Source of the DNA: an uncultured Bacillota bacterium
Lineage (GTDB): Bacteria; Bacillota; Clostridia; Tissierellales; Tissierellaceae
Assembly (NCBI GenBank): GCA_937951995.1
Contig: CALGAG010000218.1
Location: forward strand, 1-5,279
Direction of reading: 5' to 3'
DNA: 5,279 nucleotides
The translations under genes were made by a program, and so were the position numbers. The notes beneath the pieces are model-generated. The model ran no database searches. It saw only the letters and a list, made by a program, of their open reading frames with translations, and was not told where the DNA came from. Positions 1 to 5,173 of this stretch are shown here, piece by piece (position 1 is the first letter of the stretch; the number at the start of each line of letters is the position of its first letter).

Positions 1-56
1 CATATGTTGCAGATGACAAGCTGGTCAAGGACCTGGTTCAAAAGAACTACAAGTAG
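1..56 (+). CDS. 3' end of a truncated upstream gene (C-terminal 17 residues)
   Basis: Reading the third frame gives an open tail, YVADDKLVKDLVQKNYK, ending at TAG (54-56). The tail is rich in lysine, aspartate and valine in an amphipathic pattern, as at the end of a soluble or secreted protein. Frame 2 closes at once; frame 1 also runs to a TAG at 58-60, but its product (HMLQMTSWSRTWFKRTTSR) looks unnatural. The shared terminator about 70 bp downstream supports a plus-strand gene ending here. The ending would suit a substrate-binding protein or many other families, but 17 residues are too few to name one. The start lies outside the window. Confidence 0.55.
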   Translation, partial: YVADDKLVKDLVQKNYK

Positions 57-124
57 GTAGGAGGTACAACTGATTATTCCAGAACCAATATCACAAATAT
101 TATTTTAATATGGATTCGCAAAAG
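57..124 (+). other. Short 3' spacer with an orphan Shine-Dalgarno-like motif
   Basis: Directly after the upstream stop codon comes GTAGGAGGTA (57-66), a near-perfect Shine-Dalgarno sequence. No ATG, GTG or TTG stands at a usable distance. The codons that do are CTG (70-72) and ATT (73-75), which would give a peptide of only 11 to 12 residues ending at TAA (106-108). It may be a chance match or the relic of a lost downstream gene. The rest of the spacer is A/T-rich with nothing else recognisable. Confidence 0.3.
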
Positions 125-154
125 AAAAAGCTGGCCCAAAGGGTCAGCTTTTTT
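125..154. terminator. Bidirectional intrinsic terminator, overlapping the AlaDH-like gene's 3' end
   Basis: The left arm AAAAAGCTGGCCC (125-137), an AAA loop and the right arm GGGTCAGCTTTTT form a 13-bp stem with one G-U wobble in the plus-strand RNA. A T-run (149-154) follows the stem for plus-strand transcripts. On the minus strand the A-run (125-129) reads as the U-tract. It therefore ends both the truncated plus-strand gene and the convergent minus-strand gene. The minus-strand stop codon (144-146) and the codons for its last residues lie inside the right arm. Confidence 0.9.
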
Positions 155-1271
155 GTTGAGTATCAAGAAAATATTCTAGTGAAGATCTTACTAGGGCTCT
201 TTCATAGGGGTCATCTGAATGGATGGTGAGTTTTTCTGGGTCCTTTGATATCAGTTCCCTTAAAAAATAGATTAACTGCTTGCTGTAAAGGGTCATGCAG
301 CCGATTGGGTCAACTCCCGGCCAGGCATTGCAGCTTACAACTGTTCTTCTATGGGTAGTGTCGACTCCTTCAGGGATGGTCTCATAGACAGGATCCTCAG
401 GGTTAAACACCAGCTGGTCCAGGGTGCCGGTGGGGATTCCCTCGATGCCCTTTACCTGGATGGGTGAGATATCCGTGTTATAGGGGTCAGCAGAAAGGTC
501 AAGTATAATACCGTGAAGAGGCATATTCTCCAGCCATGAATTCTTTAGTATGTACTGGGAGGGGTCTCTTCTTCTGCTGGCATCCACCAGGATATCCATT
601 TTTTTAAGCTCGTCCTTGAGTATCTCAGGCTTTTCAGTTATGCTCCTTGGATAAAGATTTATTATCATCCCAGGAGTCTTTGACCTGTTGTTCAGAAAGA
701 AACTGTCACTGTAGTGCTTAAGGGCCTTTGCTGCCTCCAGCCCCACTGATCCAAAGCCCAGTATGCCAGCATAAAGTGTCCTGTTTCCAGGTATCTCAAA
801 GTCATTTGTACTTTTCTTCAGTTCCTTGAATGCAATCTCTACTCCTGAATAGGAGGTTCCGCTGTAATTTACAACCATCCTCTTGTTCCAGTCATCCTCT
901 ATTCCATCCATTGAGAAGGGTATGAGGGAAAGGTCCTGCAGTAGCTTGTTCCTGCTTTCCCTTGTATCGTAGTGGAGCATGGAAAACAGTACCGAGCCAG
1001 GCCTCATCCATCTTAGTTCATCCTCATCAGGTGTCCTTAGAACAACAACCATATCAGCATGGAAGACCTTTCTCCTTGGAAGGATCTTGATCTTGTCGTT
1101 GACAAGAAGATAATCGTTTATGCCAAAGCCCATTCCAATTCCGTAATCCTCCTCCATTAGTATTTCAACATCCTGGTTTAATTGCAGCAATCTGAAAAGC
1201 AAGGGTACAAAATCCCTCTTTTCACTCTCCTCCTTGTTCATCCTTGGGAATCCGATCGATTTTATTTTCAT
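144..1271 (-). CDS. Divergent alanine dehydrogenase/PNT-family NAD(P)-dependent oxidoreductase
   Basis: A 375-residue cytoplasmic protein with the two-domain plan of alanine dehydrogenase (about 370 residues). The N-terminal substrate domain shows R19 (EKRDF), the GIGMGFGINDY stretch (44-54), and VLRTP (77-81) followed by SVLFSMLH with H100, matching the KVKEP and FTYLH motifs of AlaDH. The Rossmann core is GILGFGSVG (169-177). The C-terminal part has SCNAWPGVDP (313-322) where AlaDH has NMPGAVP. Two features are atypical: arginine (R79) replaces the catalytic lysine, and the IDQGG-type segment of true AlaDH is missing (ILDLSADPYN at 256-265 instead). The substrate may thus be another amino or opine-like acid; N5-carboxyethylornithine synthase and saccharopine dehydrogenase are distant relatives. 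I chose codon 29 of the longer open frame (upstream ATG at 1353-1355) because MKIKSIGFPR matches family N-termini and AAAGGACGGTGAT precedes it by 3 bp; the upstream ATG has no ribosome site. The exact activity is unassigned. Confidence 0.85.
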   Translation of the reverse strand: MKIKSIGFPRMNKEESEKRDFVPLLFRLLQLNQDVEILMEEDYGIGMGFGINDYLLVNDKIKILPRRKVFHADMVVVLRTPDEDELRWMRPGSVLFSMLHYDTRESRNKLLQDLSLIPFSMDGIEDDWNKRMVVNYSGTSYSGVEIAFKELKKSTNDFEIPGNRTLYAGILGFGSVGLEAAKALKHYSDSFFLNNRSKTPGMIINLYPRSITEKPEILKDELKKMDILVDASRRRDPSQYILKNSWLENMPLHGIILDLSADPYNTDISPIQVKGIEGIPTGTLDQLVFNPEDPVYETIPEGVDTTHRRTVVSCNAWPGVDPIGCMTLYSKQLIYFLRELISKDPEKLTIHSDDPYERALVRSSLEYFLDTQQKS

Positions 1272-1298
1272 TGAATCACCGTCCTTTGGGGTATTAGT

Positions 1299-1345
1299 TC
1301 TATAATACCCTAACAGAGTATATTTCACCACCTTCTCCAGCAAAA
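1299..1345 (-). promoter_or_regulatory. Candidate promoter region of the AlaDH-like gene
   Basis: On the minus strand two A/T-rich hexamers could serve as a -10: TATACT (1317-1322) and TATTAT (1302-1307). The matching -35 sequences are weak: TTTGCT at 1339-1344 for the first, TGGTGA at 1325-1330 for the second. Either would give a short leader before the ATG at 1271. The 158-bp divergent spacer shows no strong operator-like palindrome. This is a consensus reading only. Confidence 0.3.
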
Positions 1346-1380
1346 CTTTCCACATTACACTGTCAAAGGAAGTTGGAATC

Positions 1381-1389
1381 TGGTAAGAT
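1381..1389 (+). promoter_or_regulatory. Extended -10 promoter of the SemiSWEET-like gene
   Basis: TGGTAAGAT fits the TGnTATAAT extended -10 consensus with one mismatch in the hexamer. The -35 position (around 1361-1366, TGTCAA) is poor, which extended -10 promoters tolerate. Transcription would begin near 1396, leaving about 34 nt before the ATG at 1430, including the ribosome site. It lies upstream of the chosen start, which supports that start over the longer open frame beginning at 1373. Confidence 0.4.
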
Positions 1390-1429
1390 TAGGTTAATGG
1401 GAATATATCAATTAGCCTGGGAGGTATAT

Positions 1430-1693
1430 ATGAGCGTTTTTGAAATTCTAATGTTGCTTTGCTTTGGGGCGGCTTGGCCATTTTCAATCTACAAGTCCTA
1501 CACATCCAAATCAGTGAAGGGAAAGAGCCCCATTTTTCTTTTGGTCCTTATGAGTGGGTATGTATTCGGGATACTGAACAAGCTGTTCTATCATTATGAC
1601 CATGTTATATTCTTGTACTTACTTAATCTTGTCATGATTTCAACTGACTTTGGACTGTACTTGAGGAACAAGAAACTTGGGGAAGAATGCTAG
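1430..1693 (+). CDS. SemiSWEET/PQ-loop family small membrane transporter
   Basis: An 87-residue integral membrane protein with three predicted helices (about 4-22, 33-52 and 58-78), the unit size and topology of bacterial SemiSWEETs, which work as dimers to carry sugars down a gradient. The family signature PQ-x5-8-TKS-x3-S appears here as WPFSIYKSYTSKSVKGKS (16-33): proline is kept (P17), the glutamine is replaced by F18, and the following positively charged loop and SKS are retained. The third helix ends FGLYLRNKKL, giving a basic cytoplasmic tail. The start at 1430 is preferred because GGGAGG (1419-1424) lies 5 bp before it and the protein then begins straight into helix 1; an upstream ATG at 1373 would add 19 residues without a ribosome site. 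The gene stands alone, divergent from the AlaDH-like gene. The substrate is unknown; other PQ-loop proteins carry amino acids or act in other roles. Confidence 0.8.
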   Translation: MSVFEILMLLCFGAAWPFSIYKSYTSKSVKGKSPIFLLVLMSGYVFGILNKLFYHYDHVIFLYLLNLVMISTDFGLYLRNKKLGEEC

Positions 1694-1696
1694 GAA

Positions 1697-1709
1697 AATT
1701 CACAATTCA
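1697..1709 (+). repeat. Left arm of a 13-bp perfect inverted repeat
   Basis: AATTCACAATTCA begins 4 bp after the SemiSWEET stop codon and is the exact reverse complement of 2097-2109. The two arms enclose about 390 bp that include all the palindromic units. They may be terminal repeats of a small non-autonomous element, or simply two opposite-facing patches of the AATTGTG repeat. No target-site duplication is evident next to the arms. Confidence 0.5.
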
Positions 1710-1730
1710 TACCCTCTCGATGAATTCCAG

Positions 1731-1758
1731 AAAAATCATAGATTTTTAGGAAATCTAT
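1731..1758 (+). terminator. Overlapping A/T-rich hairpins, possible weak SemiSWEET terminator
   Basis: AAAAATC (1731-1737), ATA, GATTTTT (1741-1747) form a perfect 7-bp stem ending in a T-run, about 37 bp after the stop codon. ATAGATTT (1738-1745) also pairs perfectly with AAATCTAT (1751-1758). The two stems share 1741-1745, so they cannot coexist. The first resembles a weak intrinsic terminator, but the stem has only one G-C pair and the sequence after the T-run is AGG. Confidence 0.35.
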
Positions 1759-1841
1759 CGCTGGGCACAAGCAATAGAGAAGATAGTTAATATCTAAGAA
1801 GTAAGAGGTTAGTAGTTGGTTGTTAGTTGGTCAGGAAAAGA

Positions 1842-1905
1842 GAGATCCCTCCGTTTAGGTCGGGATGACAGCTAGAATGTCATGTCGAGCTTGTCGAGAC
1901 ATCTC
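1842..1905. repeat. First inverted pair of small palindromic repeat units
   Basis: Unit one (1842-1870) starts GAGATCCC and ends GGGATGACA, with its own hairpin (ATCCC 1845-1849 with GGGAT 1862-1866, plus CC/GG inside). Unit two (1878-1905) is the same kind of unit in the opposite direction: TGTCATGTCGAG to GACATCTC, with ATGTC pairing with GACAT. Across the pair, ATGACA (1865-1870) pairs with TGTCAT (1878-1883) over a 7-nt spacer, and the outer ends GAGAT and ATCTC are also complementary. This resembles dispersed palindromic intergenic repeats of many bacteria. Confidence 0.7.
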
Positions 1906-1924
1906 GGGTCAAGCTATAGGGTCC

Positions 1925-1987
1925 AAGACCCTTCGCAAGCTCAGGGTGACAAATTAAGTGTCATTCTGAGAGTAATCGAAGAATCTT
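1925..1987. repeat. Second inverted pair of the same repeat units
   Basis: Unit three (1925-1951) reads AAGACCCTTCG to CAGGGTGACA; ACCCT (1928-1932) pairs with AGGGT (1943-1947). Unit four (1959-1987) runs in reverse, TGTCATTCTGAG to GAAGAATCTT, with ATTCT (1963-1967) pairing with AGAAT (1980-1984). Reverse-complemented, unit four shares AAGA, CTTCG, CTCAG and TGACA blocks with unit three. TGACA and TGTCA face each other as in the first pair. A further small hairpin, GGGTC-CAA-GACCC, spans 1919-1931. Confidence 0.7.
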
Positions 1988-2084
1988 AAGAAGTGGTGAC
2001 GTTTCATCTATATTGTGTTTGAAAGCTAGATATCGTCGGCATCCTTTATCTAAGGAATTATCTTCAATTTTCTCTTGGCATTTA

Positions 2085-2109
2085 AATTGTGAACTGTGAA
2101 TTGTGAATT
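2085..2109 (+). repeat. AATTGTG heptad tandem repeat, including right inverted-repeat arm
   Basis: Three 7-bp copies follow in line (AATTGTG, AACTGTG, AATTGTG) and then a partial AATT. Positions 2097-2109 are the reverse complement of 1697-1709. Such short tandem tracts expand and contract by replication slippage. It lies about 80 bp before the dehydrogenase start, so it could sit in that gene's promoter or leader. Confidence 0.6.
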
Positions 2110-2126
2110 ATATGAAAGAGTGTGGC

Positions 2127-2154
2127 ATTATTCTTTCCGAAGCGAAGTAATAAT
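2127..2154 (+). other. Hairpin in the leader of the dehydrogenase gene
   Basis: ATTATT (2127-2132) pairs with AATAAT (2149-2154), and after one mismatch TTTC pairs with GAAG through one wobble, leaving the loop CGAAGC. It has no T-run useful for termination in the plus direction beyond AATTTTAATTTT. It lies between two copies of a duplicated leader segment, TGAATTATAYGAAAG (2104-2118 and 2163-2177). Confidence 0.35.
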
Positions 2155-2189
2155 TTTAATTTTGAATTATACGAAAGGCGGTGTTGCAA

Positions 2190-3164
2190 TTGAAAATCGT
2201 TGTACTTGATGGATACACACTAAACCCGGGAGACCTGTCCTGGGAGGGAGTCTCCCAATTCGGGGACCTTACCGTATACAACAGAACAGCCTACAAACCC
2301 GGTGGAGAGGACCTTGTGGTTGAAAGAGCCAAGGATGCAGATGTGGTCCTACTCAACAAGACCCTGCTGAACAGGGAGATGATAAGTAGACTGCCAAACC
2401 TGAAATATGTAGGGGTTCTTGCGACAGGCTACAACATTGTTGATGTTGAAGCCGCCAGAGAGCGAGGCATCCTTGTGACAAATGTACCAACCTATGGAAC
2501 CACTGCTGTAGCCCAGATGACATTCGCACTTCTTCTTGAGCTTTGCCACCATGTTGGAGACCATAACAGGGCAGTGCAAAATGGAGAATGGGTTGAAAAC
2601 CCTGATTGGTCCTTCTGGAACTATCCCCTTGTGGAGCTTGCAGGAAAGACAATGGGAATAATAGGCTATGGAAGAATAGGCGGTGAAGTTGGAAAGATTG
2701 CCCAGGCCTTTGGAATGAATGTGCTTGCCATGGCAAGCAGGCCAAAACCTGACCTTGAGACAGAAAACCTTAAGTTTGCTCCTTTGGAAGAGATCCTAGA
2801 AAAATCAGATGTGATAAGTCTTCATGTTCCACTTTTTGATTCAACCAAAGGTATGATAAACAGGGAATCACTGGAGAAAATGAAAAAGAATGCCATGATC
2901 ATAAACACGTCAAGAGGTCCCCTGATTGTGGAGGAGGACCTGGCAGATGCACTGAACAGGGGAAGGATCGCAGGAGCTGCACTTGATGTTGTATCATCTG
3001 AGCCCATAAATCCTGATAATCCACTTCTAAAGGCTGAGAACTGCATCATAACTCCACACATTGCCTGGGCTCCAAAGGAATCCAGAAAGAGGTTGATGGA
3101 TGTGGCCGTGGAAAATCTTAAGGAATATATTGCTGGTAATCCAATAAATGTTGTTAACGAATAA
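2190..3164 (+). CDS. D-2-hydroxyacid dehydrogenase, glycerate dehydrogenase/hydroxypyruvate reductase type
   Basis: A 324-residue cytoplasmic enzyme expected to interconvert a 2-keto acid, probably hydroxypyruvate or glyoxylate, and its D-2-hydroxy acid with NAD(P)H. MKIVVLDGYTLNPGDLSWE at the N-terminus is typical of the glycerate dehydrogenase group. The catalytic triad of the family is present: R242 (NTSRGP), E271 (DVVSSEP) and H290 (ITPHIAW). The Rossmann motif is GIIGYGRIG (156-164); after the second strand comes ASRPKP (182-187) rather than aspartate, which points to NADP(H). Length is normal. The start is TTG at 2190: AAGGCGGTG (2175-2183), one mismatch from the ideal ribosome site, lies 6 bp before it, whereas an in-frame GTG at 2181 overlaps that site. 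The gene stands alone after the repeat mosaic and converges with the LTA synthase. Exact substrate is inferred from family, so no symbol is given; hprA-like is the closest description. Confidence 0.92.
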   Translation: MKIVVLDGYTLNPGDLSWEGVSQFGDLTVYNRTAYKPGGEDLVVERAKDADVVLLNKTLLNREMISRLPNLKYVGVLATGYNIVDVEAARERGILVTNVPTYGTTAVAQMTFALLLELCHHVGDHNRAVQNGEWVENPDWSFWNYPLVELAGKTMGIIGYGRIGGEVGKIAQAFGMNVLAMASRPKPDLETENLKFAPLEEILEKSDVISLHVPLFDSTKGMINRESLEKMKKNAMIINTSRGPLIVEEDLADALNRGRIAGAALDVVSSEPINPDNPLLKAENCIITPHIAWAPKESRKRLMDVAVENLKEYIAGNPINVVNE

Positions 3165-3172
3165 AAACAAAT

Positions 3173-3211
3173 AAAGGTGCTGGTGGACTAAAATCCACCC
3201 AGCACCTTTTT
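3173..3211. terminator. Bidirectional intrinsic terminator, overlapping the LTA synthase 3' end
   Basis: AAAGGTGCTGGTGGA (3173-3187), the loop CTAAAA and TCCACCCAGCACCTTT (3194-3209) form a 15-bp stem with a single bulged base, followed by a T-run (3207-3211). On the opposite strand the stem is followed by TATTTGTTTTTATT, so it can end both convergent transcripts. The minus-strand stop codon (3188-3190) lies in the loop, and the right arm encodes the synthase's C-terminal KKVLGGF. Confidence 0.95.
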
Positions 3212-5143
3212 ATAGTAGTCGGTTTGGAGCATCCAGGCTGAATAGAGAAATTTAGCATCTATTGTTTCTGATACAGACCTAATGTAGCCTTCTTTTTCAT
3301 CTTCACTTTCAAAATCTCCAAATGATCTAAAATTTCCAGTGGTTGAATTGAACATGCCCTTATCTGTAATAAAGCTCCTGTTTGAAAAAAATACAAGGGG
3401 TGGCTTGTCCGAGAATATATCCCTCCCCATCATCAGCCTAGAATCAAAGTCCAGACCCATAAGGTTAGAAAGAGTGGGAAGGATATCCAGACTCCAGGCA
3501 GGGGATTCCACTGTAATTGGTTCCATACCCTTGGAGTAAAGAATAAATGCATTCTTATAAAGTTCAAAGTTTCTTTCAATCCTTCCACCCTTTAGATCTT
3601 CCTGCTCATCCAGTGTAAGACCATAGGGGTAATGGTCTGAGCTTATTGCAATAAGGGTCCTTTCTGCCACTCCCTCTTCCTCAAGCCTTTTCAGCAGGTA
3701 TTCCAAAGCCCTGTCCAGTTCAATCTGCCCCGCAAGGTAGGCCTGGACCTTATTGGAATATGGAAGGTCTTGGACCAGGTGCCTATTTTTCTTAGCCATT
3801 TGGTTGCTCTTGAAATCATAGATAAGGTGTCCGCTTACTGTCATGTAGTAGGCATGGAACCTTTCATGATCAATGTAATCAGGAATGGTCTTTTCCATCA
3901 TTTCAAGGTCTGATTCAGGCCAGGTATGGTCCATGTCCAGGCCATTTCCCAGGCCCTTGTAATCGTAGCCCATGTTCTTGTGGGTAAGGTGCCTCTGGTA
4001 ATAGTCGTAGGAGTGGTCGTGATAGGCCTTTGTGAGATAGCCCTTTCCTTTCAGCTGGTTGCCCATGGCAAAGGGCATGTAGTTGTCCTTTGATCTGGGA
4101 TAGCTCCAGTCGCCTGGCTTGGGAAGCAGACCAGTGGTTGCAACGTATTCCCCATCGGTTGTACTGACGCCCCAGATGGGGGTGTAGAAGTTTGTAAAGT
4201 TGAAGCCTTCATGGACCATTTTGTAAAGGGTGGGTGTCACGTCTTCCCTTATGGCAAGGTGTGAAAAGCTTTCAGCTGTAATGAGAATCAGGTTGTGGTC
4301 CTTGAACATGCCTGTGTACTCATTTTTTTCAGAAGGCTCCATAAGGGAGAAATACCTGTGTAGCTGTTTGATTTTTTCATCTGATTCCCCCATTTCCAAA
4401 GACTTAAAATCCAGTGGAAGCATATTGAATCTCTTATTATCCATATTATTAGACTTGCCGATTGTACTTGAGTCCATGTAAATTTTAAGGGAATCCTCAT
4501 CTGGCAAATGCCTGGGTGTCCACCCAAATACCTGTCTTTTAAGATCCAATCTCATGTAGGTTAAAAGTCCCAACTTATCCACGGCAAATTCTGGCTGGTG
4601 GATATTGTAGTATAGGTTATAGGGGGAATTGACAGACCTGCTCCCAATGTTGACAAGGTGGAGGCCAAGAATATGAGAAGCAACTCCCGCTGCAAGAATT
4701 ATAAGCCTGGACCAAAAATCTGTAGTGAAGCTGAACAGCCCCAAACTTGATAGGAGTATAAATACTGGCAGGGGTAAAAAAATGGCCAGAACCTTAGACA
4801 GATTATCTAGGATTGTACTTATGGCAATTCCTGCAAACTCCATCACATCTCCTGCATTTCCGGCTGAATAGACTATGTAGAAGGTTCTAAAGATATAAAA
4901 ATAAACCAGTTGGGATGCAAAAAGGATGCATGTAATGGATATGAAAGCAAGTGAAATCCAGAAATTAAATCCTCTGGAAAGACTTGTTGAAAGAAGGAAA
5001 AAGAGAGAAGCAAAGGGAATGTAAAAAACAACGGGTAGTCTCATCCCAACAGGAAATTGACCATCCTTGAATTTTTGTCTCAAAGCGGCCTCAAGATATA
5101 TGATTGCAGACAGATAGAATATGAAAAGAAGATAATCTTCCAT
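3188..5143 (-). CDS. LTA synthase family membrane phosphotransferase (sulfatase/alkaline phosphatase fold)
   Basis: A 651-residue protein of the LtaS class, which builds polyglycerol-phosphate (lipoteichoic acid) from phosphatidylglycerol, or transfers related phospho-groups, on the outer face of the membrane. Five N-terminal helices are visible (about 5-22, 33-54, 60-87, 117-139, 145-166), then a linker with DKLGLLTYMRLD (189-200), then the extracellular catalytic domain (about 283-590). Metal and catalytic residues line up with Staphylococcus LtaS: E291 (TAESF), the nucleophile T328 in STTDGEY, H439 (TVSGH) and D503-H504 (SSDHYPYG). R384 in YYQR matches the substrate arginine, but the tryptophan two residues earlier is tyrosine here (Y382). 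Length fits the family. Start: ATG at 5143 with AGGGGTG 4 bp upstream. It is a single-gene unit with no other teichoic acid gene nearby, so the polymer made is uncertain. Confidence 0.92.
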   Translation of the reverse strand: MEDYLLFIFYLSAIIYLEAALRQKFKDGQFPVGMRLPVVFYIPFASLFFLLSTSLSRGFNFWISLAFISITCILFASQLVYFYIFRTFYIVYSAGNAGDVMEFAGIAISTILDNLSKVLAIFLPLPVFILLSSLGLFSFTTDFWSRLIILAAGVASHILGLHLVNIGSRSVNSPYNLYYNIHQPEFAVDKLGLLTYMRLDLKRQVFGWTPRHLPDEDSLKIYMDSSTIGKSNNMDNKRFNMLPLDFKSLEMGESDEKIKQLHRYFSLMEPSEKNEYTGMFKDHNLILITAESFSHLAIREDVTPTLYKMVHEGFNFTNFYTPIWGVSTTDGEYVATTGLLPKPGDWSYPRSKDNYMPFAMGNQLKGKGYLTKAYHDHSYDYYQRHLTHKNMGYDYKGLGNGLDMDHTWPESDLEMMEKTIPDYIDHERFHAYYMTVSGHLIYDFKSNQMAKKNRHLVQDLPYSNKVQAYLAGQIELDRALEYLLKRLEEEGVAERTLIAISSDHYPYGLTLDEQEDLKGGRIERNFELYKNAFILYSKGMEPITVESPAWSLDILPTLSNLMGLDFDSRLMMGRDIFSDKPPLVFFSNRSFITDKGMFNSTTGNFRSFGDFESEDEKEGYIRSVSETIDAKFLYSAWMLQTDYYKKVLGGF

Positions 5144-5173
5144 GGTACACCCCTAATTATTAGTCTTAACATT

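Larger units (their letters stand above)
1694..2189. other. Gene-free intergenic repeat mosaic, about 500 bp
   Basis: No convincing reading frame exists in either direction. The stretch holds, in order: one arm of a 13-bp inverted repeat (1697-1709), two overlapping hairpins (1731-1758), a GTTAGT/AGTTGG-type simple repeat (1808-1831), four small palindromic repeat units (1842-1987), a unique A/T-rich part (1988-2084), an AATTGTG heptad repeat carrying the other inverted-repeat arm (2085-2109), a hairpin (2127-2154), and the ribosome site of the dehydrogenase (2174-2183). A weak promoter for the downstream gene could be TTGTGA (2087-2092) with TATATG (2109-2114) at 16-bp spacing. I see no riboswitch I can name. 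Confidence 0.75.

Noticed and set aside
110..232. 40-codon plus-strand open frame starting ATG at 110
   Set aside because: It has no ribosome site, runs through the terminator and lies opposite the 3' end of the AlaDH-like gene.
1272..1355. 28-residue N-terminal extension of the AlaDH-like protein
   Set aside because: The upstream ATG lacks a ribosome site, while codon 29 has a strong one and matches the family's N-terminus. The extension would cover the likely promoter.
1842..1987. CRISPR array
   Set aside because: The units alternate in orientation, differ in sequence and have spacers of only 7 to about 20 nt, so they are palindromic repeats.
1988..2084. Possible riboswitch or small RNA upstream of the dehydrogenase
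   Set aside because: No conserved riboswitch core or terminator/antiterminator pair could be recognised in this A/T-rich part.
2349..3061. Minus-strand open frames of 76, 130 and 79 codons
   Set aside because: They lie opposite the well-supported dehydrogenase, lack family features and have composition typical of antisense shadows.
3339..4527. Open frames of 66, 83 and 79 codons within the LTA synthase gene
   Set aside because: All overlap a clear coding sequence in other frames, without ribosome sites or recognisable domains.
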